Source of the DNA: Aurantiochytrium sp. KH105
Taxonomy: Eukaryota > Sar > Bigyra > Thraustochytrida > Thraustochytriidae
NCBI GenBank assembly: GCA_003116975.1
Contig: BGKB01000021.1
Location: forward strand, 372,001-436,000
Direction of reading: 5' to 3'
Length of the DNA stretch: 64,000 nucleotides
In this document: piece after piece, positions 29,170 to 37,490 of the stretch
How positions within the stretch are numbered: position 1 is the stretch's first letter
Layout: every line of letters starts with the position of its first letter
Position numbers and translations under genes: made by a program
Notes under the pieces: generated by a model
Told to the model about the DNA's origin: nothing
Databases searched by the model: none
The model's input: only the letters and a program-made list of their open reading frames with translations

Positions 29170-32118
29170 ATGGGCGCGGCAGGAAGCGTTCCGGCTTCCA
29201 TCGACTCTGACGTTGTCATTGTTGCAGGAAACACAGAGCATGGTAGCACGAAAATTAGCGAAGCAGAAACCAAAAAACTCCGTGGAGGCACTGATATCGG
29301 TTGCATTTCCTCAAGCCAAATCGAAGTCGCATCGAGTTCCGCCCAGCGAAATACGCTCGATGGCACAGAGGCTGATGATGATGATAATGACCGAAAGTCT
29401 GTCAGCACATCGACCACATTCACACGGCTGAGCACACAGGCGCACAGTGGTATCCACTCTGCTCTTAACTCGAGGCAACCGGACTCTGACGCTCTTAAAG
29501 AGACAATGGTCCGACTGCCTCGAGGAGGTGTCTACGTGAAGACCTTGGCTGGTGCCATTCAGTTTGGCATTCCTCCCGACACCATCAAAGACGCCATGAC
29601 CCTGGGTCTCAACGTCCCAAGCCTCTTTGTTGTCCCGCACGAACGCTTTCATCTCGAGCTCGGCATGAATGTTGCGGAAATTGAATTCCCAGCTTACTTC
29701 AACTTTTTCATTCTGCAAAAGGACGTTGGCGTTCTCGTCACAGAAGACCAGGAGCACGACCTCCGCACGGCTTTCAAAGAAACCCTTGAAGGCCCCGCAG
29801 ACGAGTTCCTCTACCAGGACGACGAATACGGCAAGTTCCCTGATGAGGAAGCCTTTGCCGCGCGCCCCAACCTGCGCAAGGAAATCGACTATTTCAAGGA
29901 GCCCCGGAACGGGCGTGAAATCTCGTGCGACACGCTCATCCGCTTCACACGTTTCGACAACGCAGGGGTCGCAGACCTCTCCCACATGGGCTCCCATCTC
30001 GGCGAGTATTCCTTACGCGTCATTGACGTCCCACACGAGGGGCATTATGTGGTGCTTGAAAATGGGGTCGAAACGGCCAAAATCACGTACGAGATGGCAA
30101 GCTACGTACCGACACCCCAGGCGCTTGAGAAGCAGTTCAAGGAGATTGTCATTCTCGAGCGCGACATGGAGATCATTGGACCCGAAATGGAATGCGAAGA
30201 GGAAGAAACCAAGGATTCCGACTGTAATGGCCACCAGCACGACTCCTTCTCGGTTCCCAAACTCAAGCCTCAGGCTCCAAATATTTCCGACCCAGATAAT
30301 GAGGTGTATTGTCTCATGAACACCGGGGCGTTCGTGCCGCCGCAGTTCGGCGTCACCATGCTTGGTAGCTCGCATGGATTTGACAAGAGCGGGACCACGA
30401 CGGGCTTTATCATCTGGATGCATGGACATGGTGTTGCCGTGGATCCTCCTCCGCATTGCGACGCCTTCTTGTCCATGAATGGCGTCTCGCCTCGCCTCGT
30501 CACGCACGTGGTGCTTACCCACTGCCACGCTGACCACGATGCCGGAACCTTTCAAAAGATCCTCAAGGAGCGGCGCACCACGCTTGTCACCACGCGGACC
30601 ATTTATGAGCACTTTCTGCGCAAGTACTCTGCCGTCTCTGGACTCAAGTCGAGTTTCCTGAAAAACCTCTTTGACTTCCACGAGGTATCCATCGCCCAGC
30701 CCGCATATCTCTTGGGAGGCATCTTTCACTTTTTCTACGCCTTGCACGCACTTCCTTGCGTGGGCTTCAAGGTAGCTTGCGGCGGCAAGACGCTGTCGTA
30801 CTCTGCGGACACATTCAACGACAACGAGGGTTTTGACATGTTGGAAGAGCGCGGCATCATTAGCGCTGAGCGAAAACGCGCTCTCATGAACTTTCCTTGG
30901 GACTGCGATGTAGTCTTGCACGAGTGCGGTGTGCCGCCAACACACACGCCGCCTTCCACGCTGCAAAATCAGCCGGAAAGCGTCAAGGCCAACCTTTACG
31001 CCGTGCACATCGCAGACGATGCCGCGGAGAAGGCTGGACTCCGCAAAGCAAAATCGGGCTTTGAAAATACGATTGTGATCCACGAAAAGCCGCGCAAAAC
31101 GGACTTGGCCATTCATACCTTGCAACTGTGCGCCAAGACGGACGTTTTTCGCGACGCAGACATTGGCCAGTGCATTCAGATTCTGCAGTTGGCCTCGCGG
31201 CGAACGTACAAGGCCGGCTTCGAGCTGCGCGGACACGTGGGCGGTGTCTTTCTCATTGTTGCAGGCGGCGTGCTTAAGGTGGCACGCGAGCGCCGCAGTC
31301 CAATGTTTCTCAAGCTGGGCGACTACTTTGGCGAGATATCTGCCATGACTGGAGAGACAGAAGAAATGCACCTCACAGCCATCACCGATGTCTCGGTGCT
31401 CGAATTCAACAAGTTCGCCTTTAATCAGTTCCTCCGGGCGTGCCCTGACGTGCGTCAGCGCCTTCTCACACTCGAGAAGATGCGAAGTCAAGGCTTCTCT
31501 GGCGCGCTCAAGAAGAACCCAGTCTTGTGCCATTTGTCTTTTCCGCAAAAAACGCAACTTCAAAGCCTAACGCAGACCCCGCGACGTTTGACCGCTGGCG
31601 AGGAGCTCCTCCGCTGCGGCGACATTGGCAAGAATGTCTTCATTGTTTCCTTGGGGACTTTGATTGCTTCACGGGAGACATGTCGCACTGAAATCGCAGA
31701 AGCAGCAGCAGAAGCTGTGGGCGAAGGAGACGGTGGCCCAACACAGTCTGGGGATGGTGAAGCCGATGAGGGTTGCGCGGCAGCGACTCTTCAGCCAATG
31801 GATGGAACGAACTTGAAGAAGAAAATCAATCGCGGTAGCGGGCTACCTCGTGGTCGCGGCATTCGAAAACGTGGCATGGTCGAGCTTCACATGGGTGGTC
31901 TCTTCATTCCCGAGCATGTGCTTCGTGTTGCCGTGCTTGGCGATGTGGAGGAGACCTCGGACGCAGTCATTGAAACGGACAGGCAGACGCGAAGTCTCAA
32001 GGCCAAGACGGATGCCACCGTATTTGAGATCGACATTCTCGGCTTCAAAGACTTTTTGCTCCGCAACCCAGGTGTTCAACTTGCGCTCATGAAGTTCTCC
32101 AGCGGCATTTGCAACTAA
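29170..32118 (+). CDS. Metallo-beta-lactamase-fold protein with two CNB-like domains
   Basis: 982 residues. The N-terminus MGAAGSVP fits an N-myristoylation signal (Gly2, Ser6), suggesting membrane attachment. Residues ~110-390 form a domain I do not recognise. Residues ~395-640 form a metallo-beta-lactamase fold with metal-binding H451-C-H453-A-D455-H456 and a later SADT/HECG segment, so a hydrolase acting on a phosphoester or thioester is likely. Residues ~655-770 are a cyclic-nucleotide-binding fold with FGE in the phosphate-binding cassette but no following Arg. A second, more degenerate copy occupies ~785-980. Nucleotide binding is therefore doubtful. Substrate unknown. Confidence 0.85.
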   Translation: MGAAGSVPASIDSDVVIVAGNTEHGSTKISEAETKKLRGGTDIGCISSSQIEVASSSAQRNTLDGTEADDDDNDRKSVSTSTTFTRLSTQAHSGIHSALNSRQPDSDALKETMVRLPRGGVYVKTLAGAIQFGIPPDTIKDAMTLGLNVPSLFVVPHERFHLELGMNVAEIEFPAYFNFFILQKDVGVLVTEDQEHDLRTAFKETLEGPADEFLYQDDEYGKFPDEEAFAARPNLRKEIDYFKEPRNGREISCDTLIRFTRFDNAGVADLSHMGSHLGEYSLRVIDVPHEGHYVVLENGVETAKITYEMASYVPTPQALEKQFKEIVILERDMEIIGPEMECEEEETKDSDCNGHQHDSFSVPKLKPQAPNISDPDNEVYCLMNTGAFVPPQFGVTMLGSSHGFDKSGTTTGFIIWMHGHGVAVDPPPHCDAFLSMNGVSPRLVTHVVLTHCHADHDAGTFQKILKERRTTLVTTRTIYEHFLRKYSAVSGLKSSFLKNLFDFHEVSIAQPAYLLGGIFHFFYALHALPCVGFKVACGGKTLSYSADTFNDNEGFDMLEERGIISAERKRALMNFPWDCDVVLHECGVPPTHTPPSTLQNQPESVKANLYAVHIADDAAEKAGLRKAKSGFENTIVIHEKPRKTDLAIHTLQLCAKTDVFRDADIGQCIQILQLASRRTYKAGFELRGHVGGVFLIVAGGVLKVARERRSPMFLKLGDYFGEISAMTGETEEMHLTAITDVSVLEFNKFAFNQFLRACPDVRQRLLTLEKMRSQGFSGALKKNPVLCHLSFPQKTQLQSLTQTPRRLTAGEELLRCGDIGKNVFIVSLGTLIASRETCRTEIAEAAAEAVGEGDGGPTQSGDGEADEGCAAATLQPMDGTNLKKKINRGSGLPRGRGIRKRGMVELHMGGLFIPEHVLRVAVLGDVEETSDAVIETDRQTRSLKAKTDATVFEIDILGFKDFLLRNPGVQLALMKFSSGICN

Positions 32119-32498
32119 GCACTTTCCATACTGTTGCAGAGCTGCGCTATGATCAGCATCCCATTTTTGTATGTGCGTGTAAACTTAAGAATCGTATTTT
32201 CACCCTCCCTGTCAGAACCGTTTATGCGGTATGTTTGAAGTTGTCCGTAAGACATGCGGCATTCGTGCATTGCATCGTTTCTTGGCCGAGCATCCAGGTG
32301 AAGTCAGAACTGAGGAACTGGCGTTCCTGTCGATCATCCCGACTGTCTTCATTACGGACAGTTTGCCCATGGTCTTTTCGAAGGTATCTTAGTTGCAAGT
32401 TTTCATTGCTTTCAAGACAAAATACAATTCTTCTGAGAAAAACAAAATAAGAAACAGAAGAGCACAGTCTTGTTCCCCCTCCCAAATACAATACGGAA
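32119..32498. other. Convergent 3' intergenic region
   Basis: 380 bp of A/T-richer sequence between the MBL/CNB stop and the OAH-sulfhydrylase stop. No gene is seen. Confidence 0.6.
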
Positions 32499-34526
32499 TT
32501 AGACTTGCACAATCTTGGAAAAGGCATGCTTCATGTCGCTGATGATGTCTTCAGCCGTCTCCAATCCAATGCTGAGACGAATGACATCATCCCCGGCGCC
32601 GGCGGCTGTGCGCTGCTCGTCACTGAGCTGTCGGTGCGTTGTGGAAGCAGGATGAAGGGCCAGAGATCGAGAGTCTCCAAGATTGGCTACATGCGAGACG
32701 AGATGGAGGTTCTCTACGAAGTCGACGCCGGCCTTGTATCCGCCCTTGAGACCAAATGTGAAGACGCTGCCAGCTCCGCGAGGAAGATACTTTTGCGCAC
32801 GCGTGTAGTAGGAGGAGGACTCGAGACCTGCGTACGAAACCCATGCCACCTCGGGCTGCGCTTCAAGAAAAGTGGCGACCTTTGAGGCGTTCTCAACGTG
32901 TCGATCCATGCGCAGCGCCAAGGTTTCGGTACCAAGTAGCGTGAGAAAGGCATTCATGGGTGCCATAGTGGGACCAAGGTCGCGCAGACCGACGGTGTGA
33001 GCATGGGTTGTAAACGCGAGGTCGCCAAAGCTTTCCCAAAAGGTAAGGCCATGGTAACCAGGCTCGGGCTGCGTGAGACTCGGGAACTTGTCGGCGGGAA
33101 CGGAACTCCAGTCGAAGGAGCCCATGTCAACGACGCAACCGCCGAGCGAGGTGCCGTTGCCCGAGAGAAACTTTGTGGTGCTGTGCACGACCAGATCGGC
33201 GCCAAATGCACCTGGTTGGCAGAGCGCAGGGGTGGCCATGGTGTTATCAACAGCCAGGGGGACACCGGCTTCCTTTGTGAGGCCAGAAAGCATTTCAATA
33301 TCAGAAATAACGCCACCGGGATTTGCGAGACTCTCTACCCAAAGAAGCTTGCAGCGAGGATGACTGAGCGCCTCGCGCACGGCGCTGGGATCATCGACAT
33401 CAACGTGCGTGCAGGTCCAGCCAAACTTTTCCTGCATTTTCTTGAACTGGTTGAAAGATCCACCGTAAAGGTTCTTGGAGGCCACAAAGTGGTCTCCCGG
33501 ACCCATGAGCGTAAAGAGCGCGACAAGCTGCGCCGCGTGGCCAGATGCCGTGCAGGTGGCGCCGCGTCCACCTTCCAGTGTGCAAATGCGCTCCTCGAGG
33601 GCGGCCACTGTCGGGTTGCTCAGACGTCCGTAGATGTTGCCAAAGGACTGCAAGTTGAAAAGGCTCGCGGCGTCATCGACGTCCTCAAAGACGTATCCAG
33701 ACGTTTGGTAAATGGGAAAGGCGCGGGCTCCGGTGTTGGCGTCGGGGGGTGTTCCGGAATGGACGCAGCGTGTTTCGAGTCCCGAGAACGTCGGTGCAGA
33801 CTGGCTGCTGCCAGCGCCGGGGGCGCGGCCAACCTGTCTGCGTTTGCTGCTGATGACACCACTATTAAATCCATGCCAGCCTAGCTCGCCAAAGAGGCGG
33901 GAGAATTCGATTTTGGGACAACGGTCCATGACAACCTGAACGCCGTTGGCCTCGCAAAGCTCGCGAGCTTCCTCGTTCCGCACGCCAAGCTGCATCCAAA
34001 CAACGCGAATGTTCTTTTCATCTTTGCGCTGGATTGCGTCCTTGGTCACCTCGAGCGCGGCGTCCGAGCTTCGAAAGATATCGACCATGTCGATAGGGCC
34101 AGGGACTTCGGCCAGAGAGGCGTAACACTTTGCGCCGAGGATCTCTTTGCCCGCCATGCCCGGATTGACGGGAATGACTTCGTAGCCCTTCTTTTGCAGG
34201 TACTTCATGGCAAAATACGAGGGTCTTTTCCAGTTTCCGCTCGCGCCGATCATGGCGATGCGCTTTGTCGACGCCAGAATCGATCCCAGGAACTCATCCT
34301 CGTACTCGAGCGGCGGCAGGCTGGCATTCTCCGAGGTTGCGTCGCTCGCCAGCGTCCGCGTTTCCGTCCTCTGCACAGGCGGCGTCAGCCGCGACGAGGT
34401 CACGGGCGTCCTCGCGCTCCTCGAGGTCGCGCTCGTCGTGTACAGCGCCGCGACGCAAGCGCGGCTCCCATGCTGCCGCGTCGCCGCGGCTACTCTTGCG
34501 AGCGAGCTCGTCGCGCGCGGCAACAT
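32499..34526 (-). CDS. CoA-binding domain / O-acetylhomoserine sulfhydrylase fusion
   Basis: 675 residues. The N-terminus (~1-60) is Arg/Ser/Thr-rich and acid-poor, as in a mitochondrial presequence. Residues ~75-200 are a YccU-type CoA-binding Rossmann domain (KRIAMIGASGNWKRPSYFAMKYLQ, VIPVNPG, DMVDIFR). From ~225 it is a full Cys/Met-metabolism PLP enzyme of the O-acetylhomoserine sulfhydrylase class: ETRCVHSG, PIYQTSGYVFED, IYGRLSNPTVAALEERI, TASGHAAQ, the PLP lysine in STTKFLSGNG and the C-terminal RLSIGLETAEDI. It should form homocysteine from O-acetylhomoserine and sulfide. The start at 34526 opens the presequence; the upstream frame is promoter. The fused CoA-binding half is unusual. 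Confidence 0.9.
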   Translation of the reverse strand: MLPRATSSLARVAAATRQHGSRACVAALYTTSATSRSARTPVTSSRLTPPVQRTETRTLASDATSENASLPPLEYEDEFLGSILASTKRIAMIGASGNWKRPSYFAMKYLQKKGYEVIPVNPGMAGKEILGAKCYASLAEVPGPIDMVDIFRSSDAALEVTKDAIQRKDEKNIRVVWMQLGVRNEEARELCEANGVQVVMDRCPKIEFSRLFGELGWHGFNSGVISSKRRQVGRAPGAGSSQSAPTFSGLETRCVHSGTPPDANTGARAFPIYQTSGYVFEDVDDAASLFNLQSFGNIYGRLSNPTVAALEERICTLEGGRGATCTASGHAAQLVALFTLMGPGDHFVASKNLYGGSFNQFKKMQEKFGWTCTHVDVDDPSAVREALSHPRCKLLWVESLANPGGVISDIEMLSGLTKEAGVPLAVDNTMATPALCQPGAFGADLVVHSTTKFLSGNGTSLGGCVVDMGSFDWSSVPADKFPSLTQPEPGYHGLTFWESFGDLAFTTHAHTVGLRDLGPTMAPMNAFLTLLGTETLALRMDRHVENASKVATFLEAQPEVAWVSYAGLESSSYYTRAQKYLPRGAGSVFTFGLKGGYKAGVDFVENLHLVSHVANLGDSRSLALHPASTTHRQLSDEQRTAAGAGDDVIRLSIGLETAEDIISDMKHAFSKIVQV

Positions 34527-34986
34527 CTCGCGCTTCTCTTCTCTTCTCTTCTCGGCGTCTCTTTTGCAGCCTCGCGACGCGATGCAGGTCTGCGGTGCCT
34601 GCCTCTGTGAACAGACCCGGGCTGCTCTGGCGGATTTGACGCCGCCACCGCCGCACGTGGCGCGATTACATTTGACCCACTTGCGCGCGCCCCGCGCACT
34701 TGCGCGCCGCCCATTCCCCACTTGCGCGCCGCATTCTGCACTTGCAGCGGCCCGCGGCGGCCGGGCCCGCGATGCTCGACTTGCCGCGCGCCGCAGCGCA
34801 CTTGGCCGCGGGCTATAGCCGACTTGCGGCGGCGGGCGATACCCGACTTGCGGCGGCGGCGCTTTCGATGGACTCGAGAGCAGAGCCCGGAGCAGGACAG
34901 AGCAGAGCAGAGCGAGCAAAGCGACTCCGGCGAGCGGCGCGCGAGCGAGGGGCGAGCGAGCGGCGCGCGCGAGGACTCGGGCAGCG
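34527..34986. other. Bidirectional promoter, OAH-sulfhydrylase fusion / bL31m
   Basis: 460 bp between two divergent ATGs, with the densest set of CGCAAGT elements in the window (34671-34856). A purine-rich GAGCAGAGC leader follows before the bL31m ATG. Confidence 0.6.
34671..34856 (-). promoter_or_regulatory. Cluster of about seven CGCAAGT-type elements
   Basis: Minus-strand copies include CCGCAAGTCGGGTATCGC (ending 34835), CCGCAAGTCGGCTATAGC (34810), GGCAAGTCGAGCATCGC (34769), CTGCAAGTGCAGAATGCG (34730), GCGCAAGTGGGGAATGGG (34710), and weaker copies at 34692 and 34671. The motif points away from the plus-strand bL31m gene, the orientation seen at GAPDH, NDUFA9 and MO25. Relative to the divergent OAH-sulfhydrylase gene it is reversed. 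Confidence 0.6.
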
Positions 34987-35448
34987 ATGATGCGCGCGGC
35001 GGCGCTGCGGAGGGCCGCGCAGGCCGGCTGCGGCGCGCCGGCGCGCCGGGCCTGCGGCGCGGCGCCCTGTGCGGCGGACATGGGCATGTCCACGAAGCTG
35101 GCCCGGCAGCAGCTGGCGCAGCAGCAGCAGCTGGCGCAGGCGCGCGGCATGGTGACGATGCGGAGCAAGGACCCTGGCGACATGAAGCGCAAGGAACGTA
35201 GGGATAAGCGGCGACGCACGTCGCAGGAATTCAAGCAGCCGCTGCAGAAGATGACCATGCAGGTGATGAGCAACGGGGCCACCGTGCAGGTGCCCAACAT
35301 GCACCCTGAAGCCTTTCCCGTGTGGCGTCTTCGTACTGACACGGCCAACGGTGCCGCGTGGATGTCGCCCAGGGCCCGCGAGGAGCAGCTTCGCGCCGCC
35401 GAGGAGCGCCGGCGCGAGCAGGCCGAAAAGAGGAAAAGACGAGGCTGA
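34987..35448 (+). CDS. Probable mitochondrial large-subunit ribosomal protein bL31m
   Basis: 153 residues. The N-terminal ~35 residues are Ala/Arg-rich and acid-free, a mitochondrial presequence type. A Lys/Arg-rich helix and Gln-rich stretch follow. Residues ~90-130 (QVMSNGATVQVPN, then PVWRLRTDTANGAAWMSP) match the fungal bL31m pattern of a (S/V)DGST strand, a Pro, a KD-R-N segment and LW-P. The C-terminus is a charged helix. The family is short and divergent, so the call rests on this one pattern plus the presequence. It shares a divergent promoter with the sulfhydrylase fusion. Confidence 0.55.
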   Translation: MMRAAALRRAAQAGCGAPARRACGAAPCAADMGMSTKLARQQLAQQQQLAQARGMVTMRSKDPGDMKRKERRDKRRRTSQEFKQPLQKMTMQVMSNGATVQVPNMHPEAFPVWRLRTDTANGAAWMSPRAREEQLRAAEERRREQAEKRKRRG

Positions 35449-35795
35449 GTTTAAAATCCTTTGGCTCACACCTGCCTGGCGGCAAGGAGCAAAGACGATA
35501 AAGAAAAAGACACGAATGGAAAACCATGGGCACTGCTGCACGTGGGACTACACACATATAGACATTTATGAACTTGCGAAATAGAAATGCATGACTGTTC
35601 GCTTTCCCGCCGCCTGCAATGTCCAAAATCTTGGACCTGCGGCCACACTTGACTCGAACTCGGACTTTGACTCGGACTCGGACTTGACTTTATTCTATTC
35701 AATCCATCCTATAGACTTGGTCTGGCTGACCCGCAGGTGAGACTCGACACATTTGGCTCAACTCGACACATTTGGCTCACCTCGACACATTTGGC
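35449..35795. other. Convergent 3' intergenic region with short tandem repeats
   Basis: 347 bp between bL31m and the acetyltransferase stop. It contains GACTCGGA hexamer-like repeats at 35643-35690 and most of a threefold 19-20-bp tandem repeat. No gene. Confidence 0.6.
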
Positions 35796-35799
35796 TCAC
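35742..35799. repeat. Three tandem copies of a 19-20-bp unit
   Basis: Units at 35742-35760, 35761-35780 and 35781-35799 all read ACTCGACACATTTGGCTCA or nearly so. The third copy overlaps the stop codon (35796-35798) of the minus-strand acetyltransferase gene, so expansion has happened right at a gene end. Confidence 0.85.
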
Positions 35800-37220
35800 C
35801 TCTCGTGCCAGAAGGTGGAGAAAAAATTTGATACGTGCTGCACAAAGGCTGCCCACAACGTCTTGGGCGAAGTATCTGGCTTGGCCTCTCCGAGGAATTT
35901 GGCATACAAATAGGCGTCATAGGAACGACCATCGATGCGATAGAAATCCGTGAGCGTCTCAACGCGTCTAAAGCCGTGGCGCTCGTAAAATCGTAAGGCT
36001 GCCTCATTATAAGTGATAACATGAAGGTACACGACGCCGCAGGCAGGATTGGACGCAGCAGTCTCAATTACGTAGTTCAAGAGCTTGCTGCCTACGCCGG
36101 AGCGCCGACAATACGGATGTGTCGCGATTGTCAGCACGTAGCAGCCAAGGTAGTATCCCATTTGCTTTGATGCAGCCGAGAGGCGAGGCTGCTCGATGTC
36201 GTTCTCGTTGAGACTGCGGAGCTGCGCCGAAATGCCCCCAAGCAAAATAGTTTCCATTTCTTGATCATTGTCTGTCCGCGGCCAACGAAGATGCGCATCT
36301 GGAATCACACACTCGACGCCAATTTCATCCATCATTGGCCCAGAAGTGGTGGTGGTGGTGGTGGTGGTGGAAGAGGAGTAGGTGAAGGAAGAGGAAGAGG
36401 AGGAAGAGAGGTTTGACGACCTCGGTTCGCTCGAACTTGCGACGGCGTTGGAAGGCCCCAGACTTGATGAGCAGTTGTTGCCATCTCGGTACTGGTGATC
36501 CTGAAGGAGATAATGTTGCCCTTGCGCGTGTAAACTGGGCAAATCAAATCGCTTTGGACGCTGTTTGTGCGCGACTCTGGTAATAAGCGGTTTTTCCTGG
36601 TACGTGCATTTGCCCAAATCCATGTAAAATTTGTCATTGTACTTGACAGGAAAGCACATCTCGTGAAGGCGTCGGAGAACACCGACGTCGCCCTCGGCCA
36701 GTTCGGCGTACGTGGGCGCATGTATGTCTTGCGAGGTCCCTTTCGCATGCTCATAATCGCCCCACGACGCGGGCCGCGGCCTTCGTGCCCCAGCCGCTGC
36801 TGTGCACGGTGCAAGTGCGTCCGTCCCGGCCGCCACGATTTGCGTTCCGAGGTCTGCGTGGTCAGAAGCCTCGACGAGGCCTGTCGCGTGCACCGGGTCG
36901 GTGTTCCCGCGCTCGAGCGCGTCCGCTTCCACGCGTATCTCGAGGGCGCGGTCCCCCCCTACCGCATCCTCGTCGCGGCCGGCAAGCGTCGTCGCCATGA
37001 GCGAAATCTGAGCAAGACCAACCCCCCTTACCTCGTCTTGCCGCGCTCGGGCTCGCTTTGCCGTATGGCAGTGCGGACCTTGCCCTCGGCGCTCGCACGT
37101 GGTAGCGTCCTGCGTCTGAGACTCGCGACTGCTGCTGCGACTCCTCGAATCACGTACTGCTCGCTCGGCGTCGCAACGAAAAGAAAAAATTGGCTTTTGC
37201 TGAAGTTCGGACTCATCCAT
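35796..37220 (-). CDS. NAA60: NAA60-like N-alpha-acetyltransferase (GNAT family)
   Basis: 474 residues from the ATG at 37220; a second ATG at 36998 is possible since residues 1-74 are low-complexity. NAA60 acetylates N-termini of transmembrane proteins at the Golgi. Near residue 190 it has the substrate-side motif CFPVKYNDKFYMDL. An insert of ~110 residues, Ser/Thr-rich with a polyThr run from a (GGT)n tract, interrupts the GNAT fold. The acetyl-CoA loop RRSGVGSKLL follows, then YLHVITYNEAALRFYERHGFRRVE and the NAA60-like DFYRIDGRSYDAYLYAKFL. The C-terminus (LWAAFVQHVSNFFSTFW) is an amphipathic helix like the one that ties NAA60 to membranes. Confidence 0.82.
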   Translation of the reverse strand: MDESELQQKPIFSFRCDAERAVRDSRSRSSSRESQTQDATTCERRGQGPHCHTAKRARARQDEVRGVGLAQISLMATTLAGRDEDAVGGDRALEIRVEADALERGNTDPVHATGLVEASDHADLGTQIVAAGTDALAPCTAAAGARRPRPASWGDYEHAKGTSQDIHAPTYAELAEGDVGVLRRLHEMCFPVKYNDKFYMDLGKCTYQEKPLITRVAHKQRPKRFDLPSLHAQGQHYLLQDHQYRDGNNCSSSLGPSNAVASSSEPRSSNLSSSSSSSFTYSSSTTTTTTTTSGPMMDEIGVECVIPDAHLRWPRTDNDQEMETILLGGISAQLRSLNENDIEQPRLSAASKQMGYYLGCYVLTIATHPYCRRSGVGSKLLNYVIETAASNPACGVVYLHVITYNEAALRFYERHGFRRVETLTDFYRIDGRSYDAYLYAKFLGEAKPDTSPKTLWAAFVQHVSNFFSTFWHER

Positions 37221-37490
37221 GTCCAGCCTGACCTGACAGCAATTATACTACGTATACTTCAACGCTAGAATTCGGAACACAATGCAAAGAATTACGAGCA
37301 AGGAGTTAGAATCTGATGCTCGTCGGGGAGCAAGCACATGGTGTCGCCGAGATCGAATTATGCAATCCACACCCCGAGCTGCAAATGAGGGCGGTCTCTG
37401 ACACGGGGGAGTCAGGAATGACGTGGCATGGGCCGGTGATAAAGCGCCGCCATTTTCTTTACAAAGCGAGGAAGCTTCTCGTTGTGTCCG

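Noticed and set aside
30013-31563. 516-codon ORF antisense to the MBL/CNB gene
   Set aside because: Shadow of biased codons; the plus strand carries the metal-binding motif and CNB folds.
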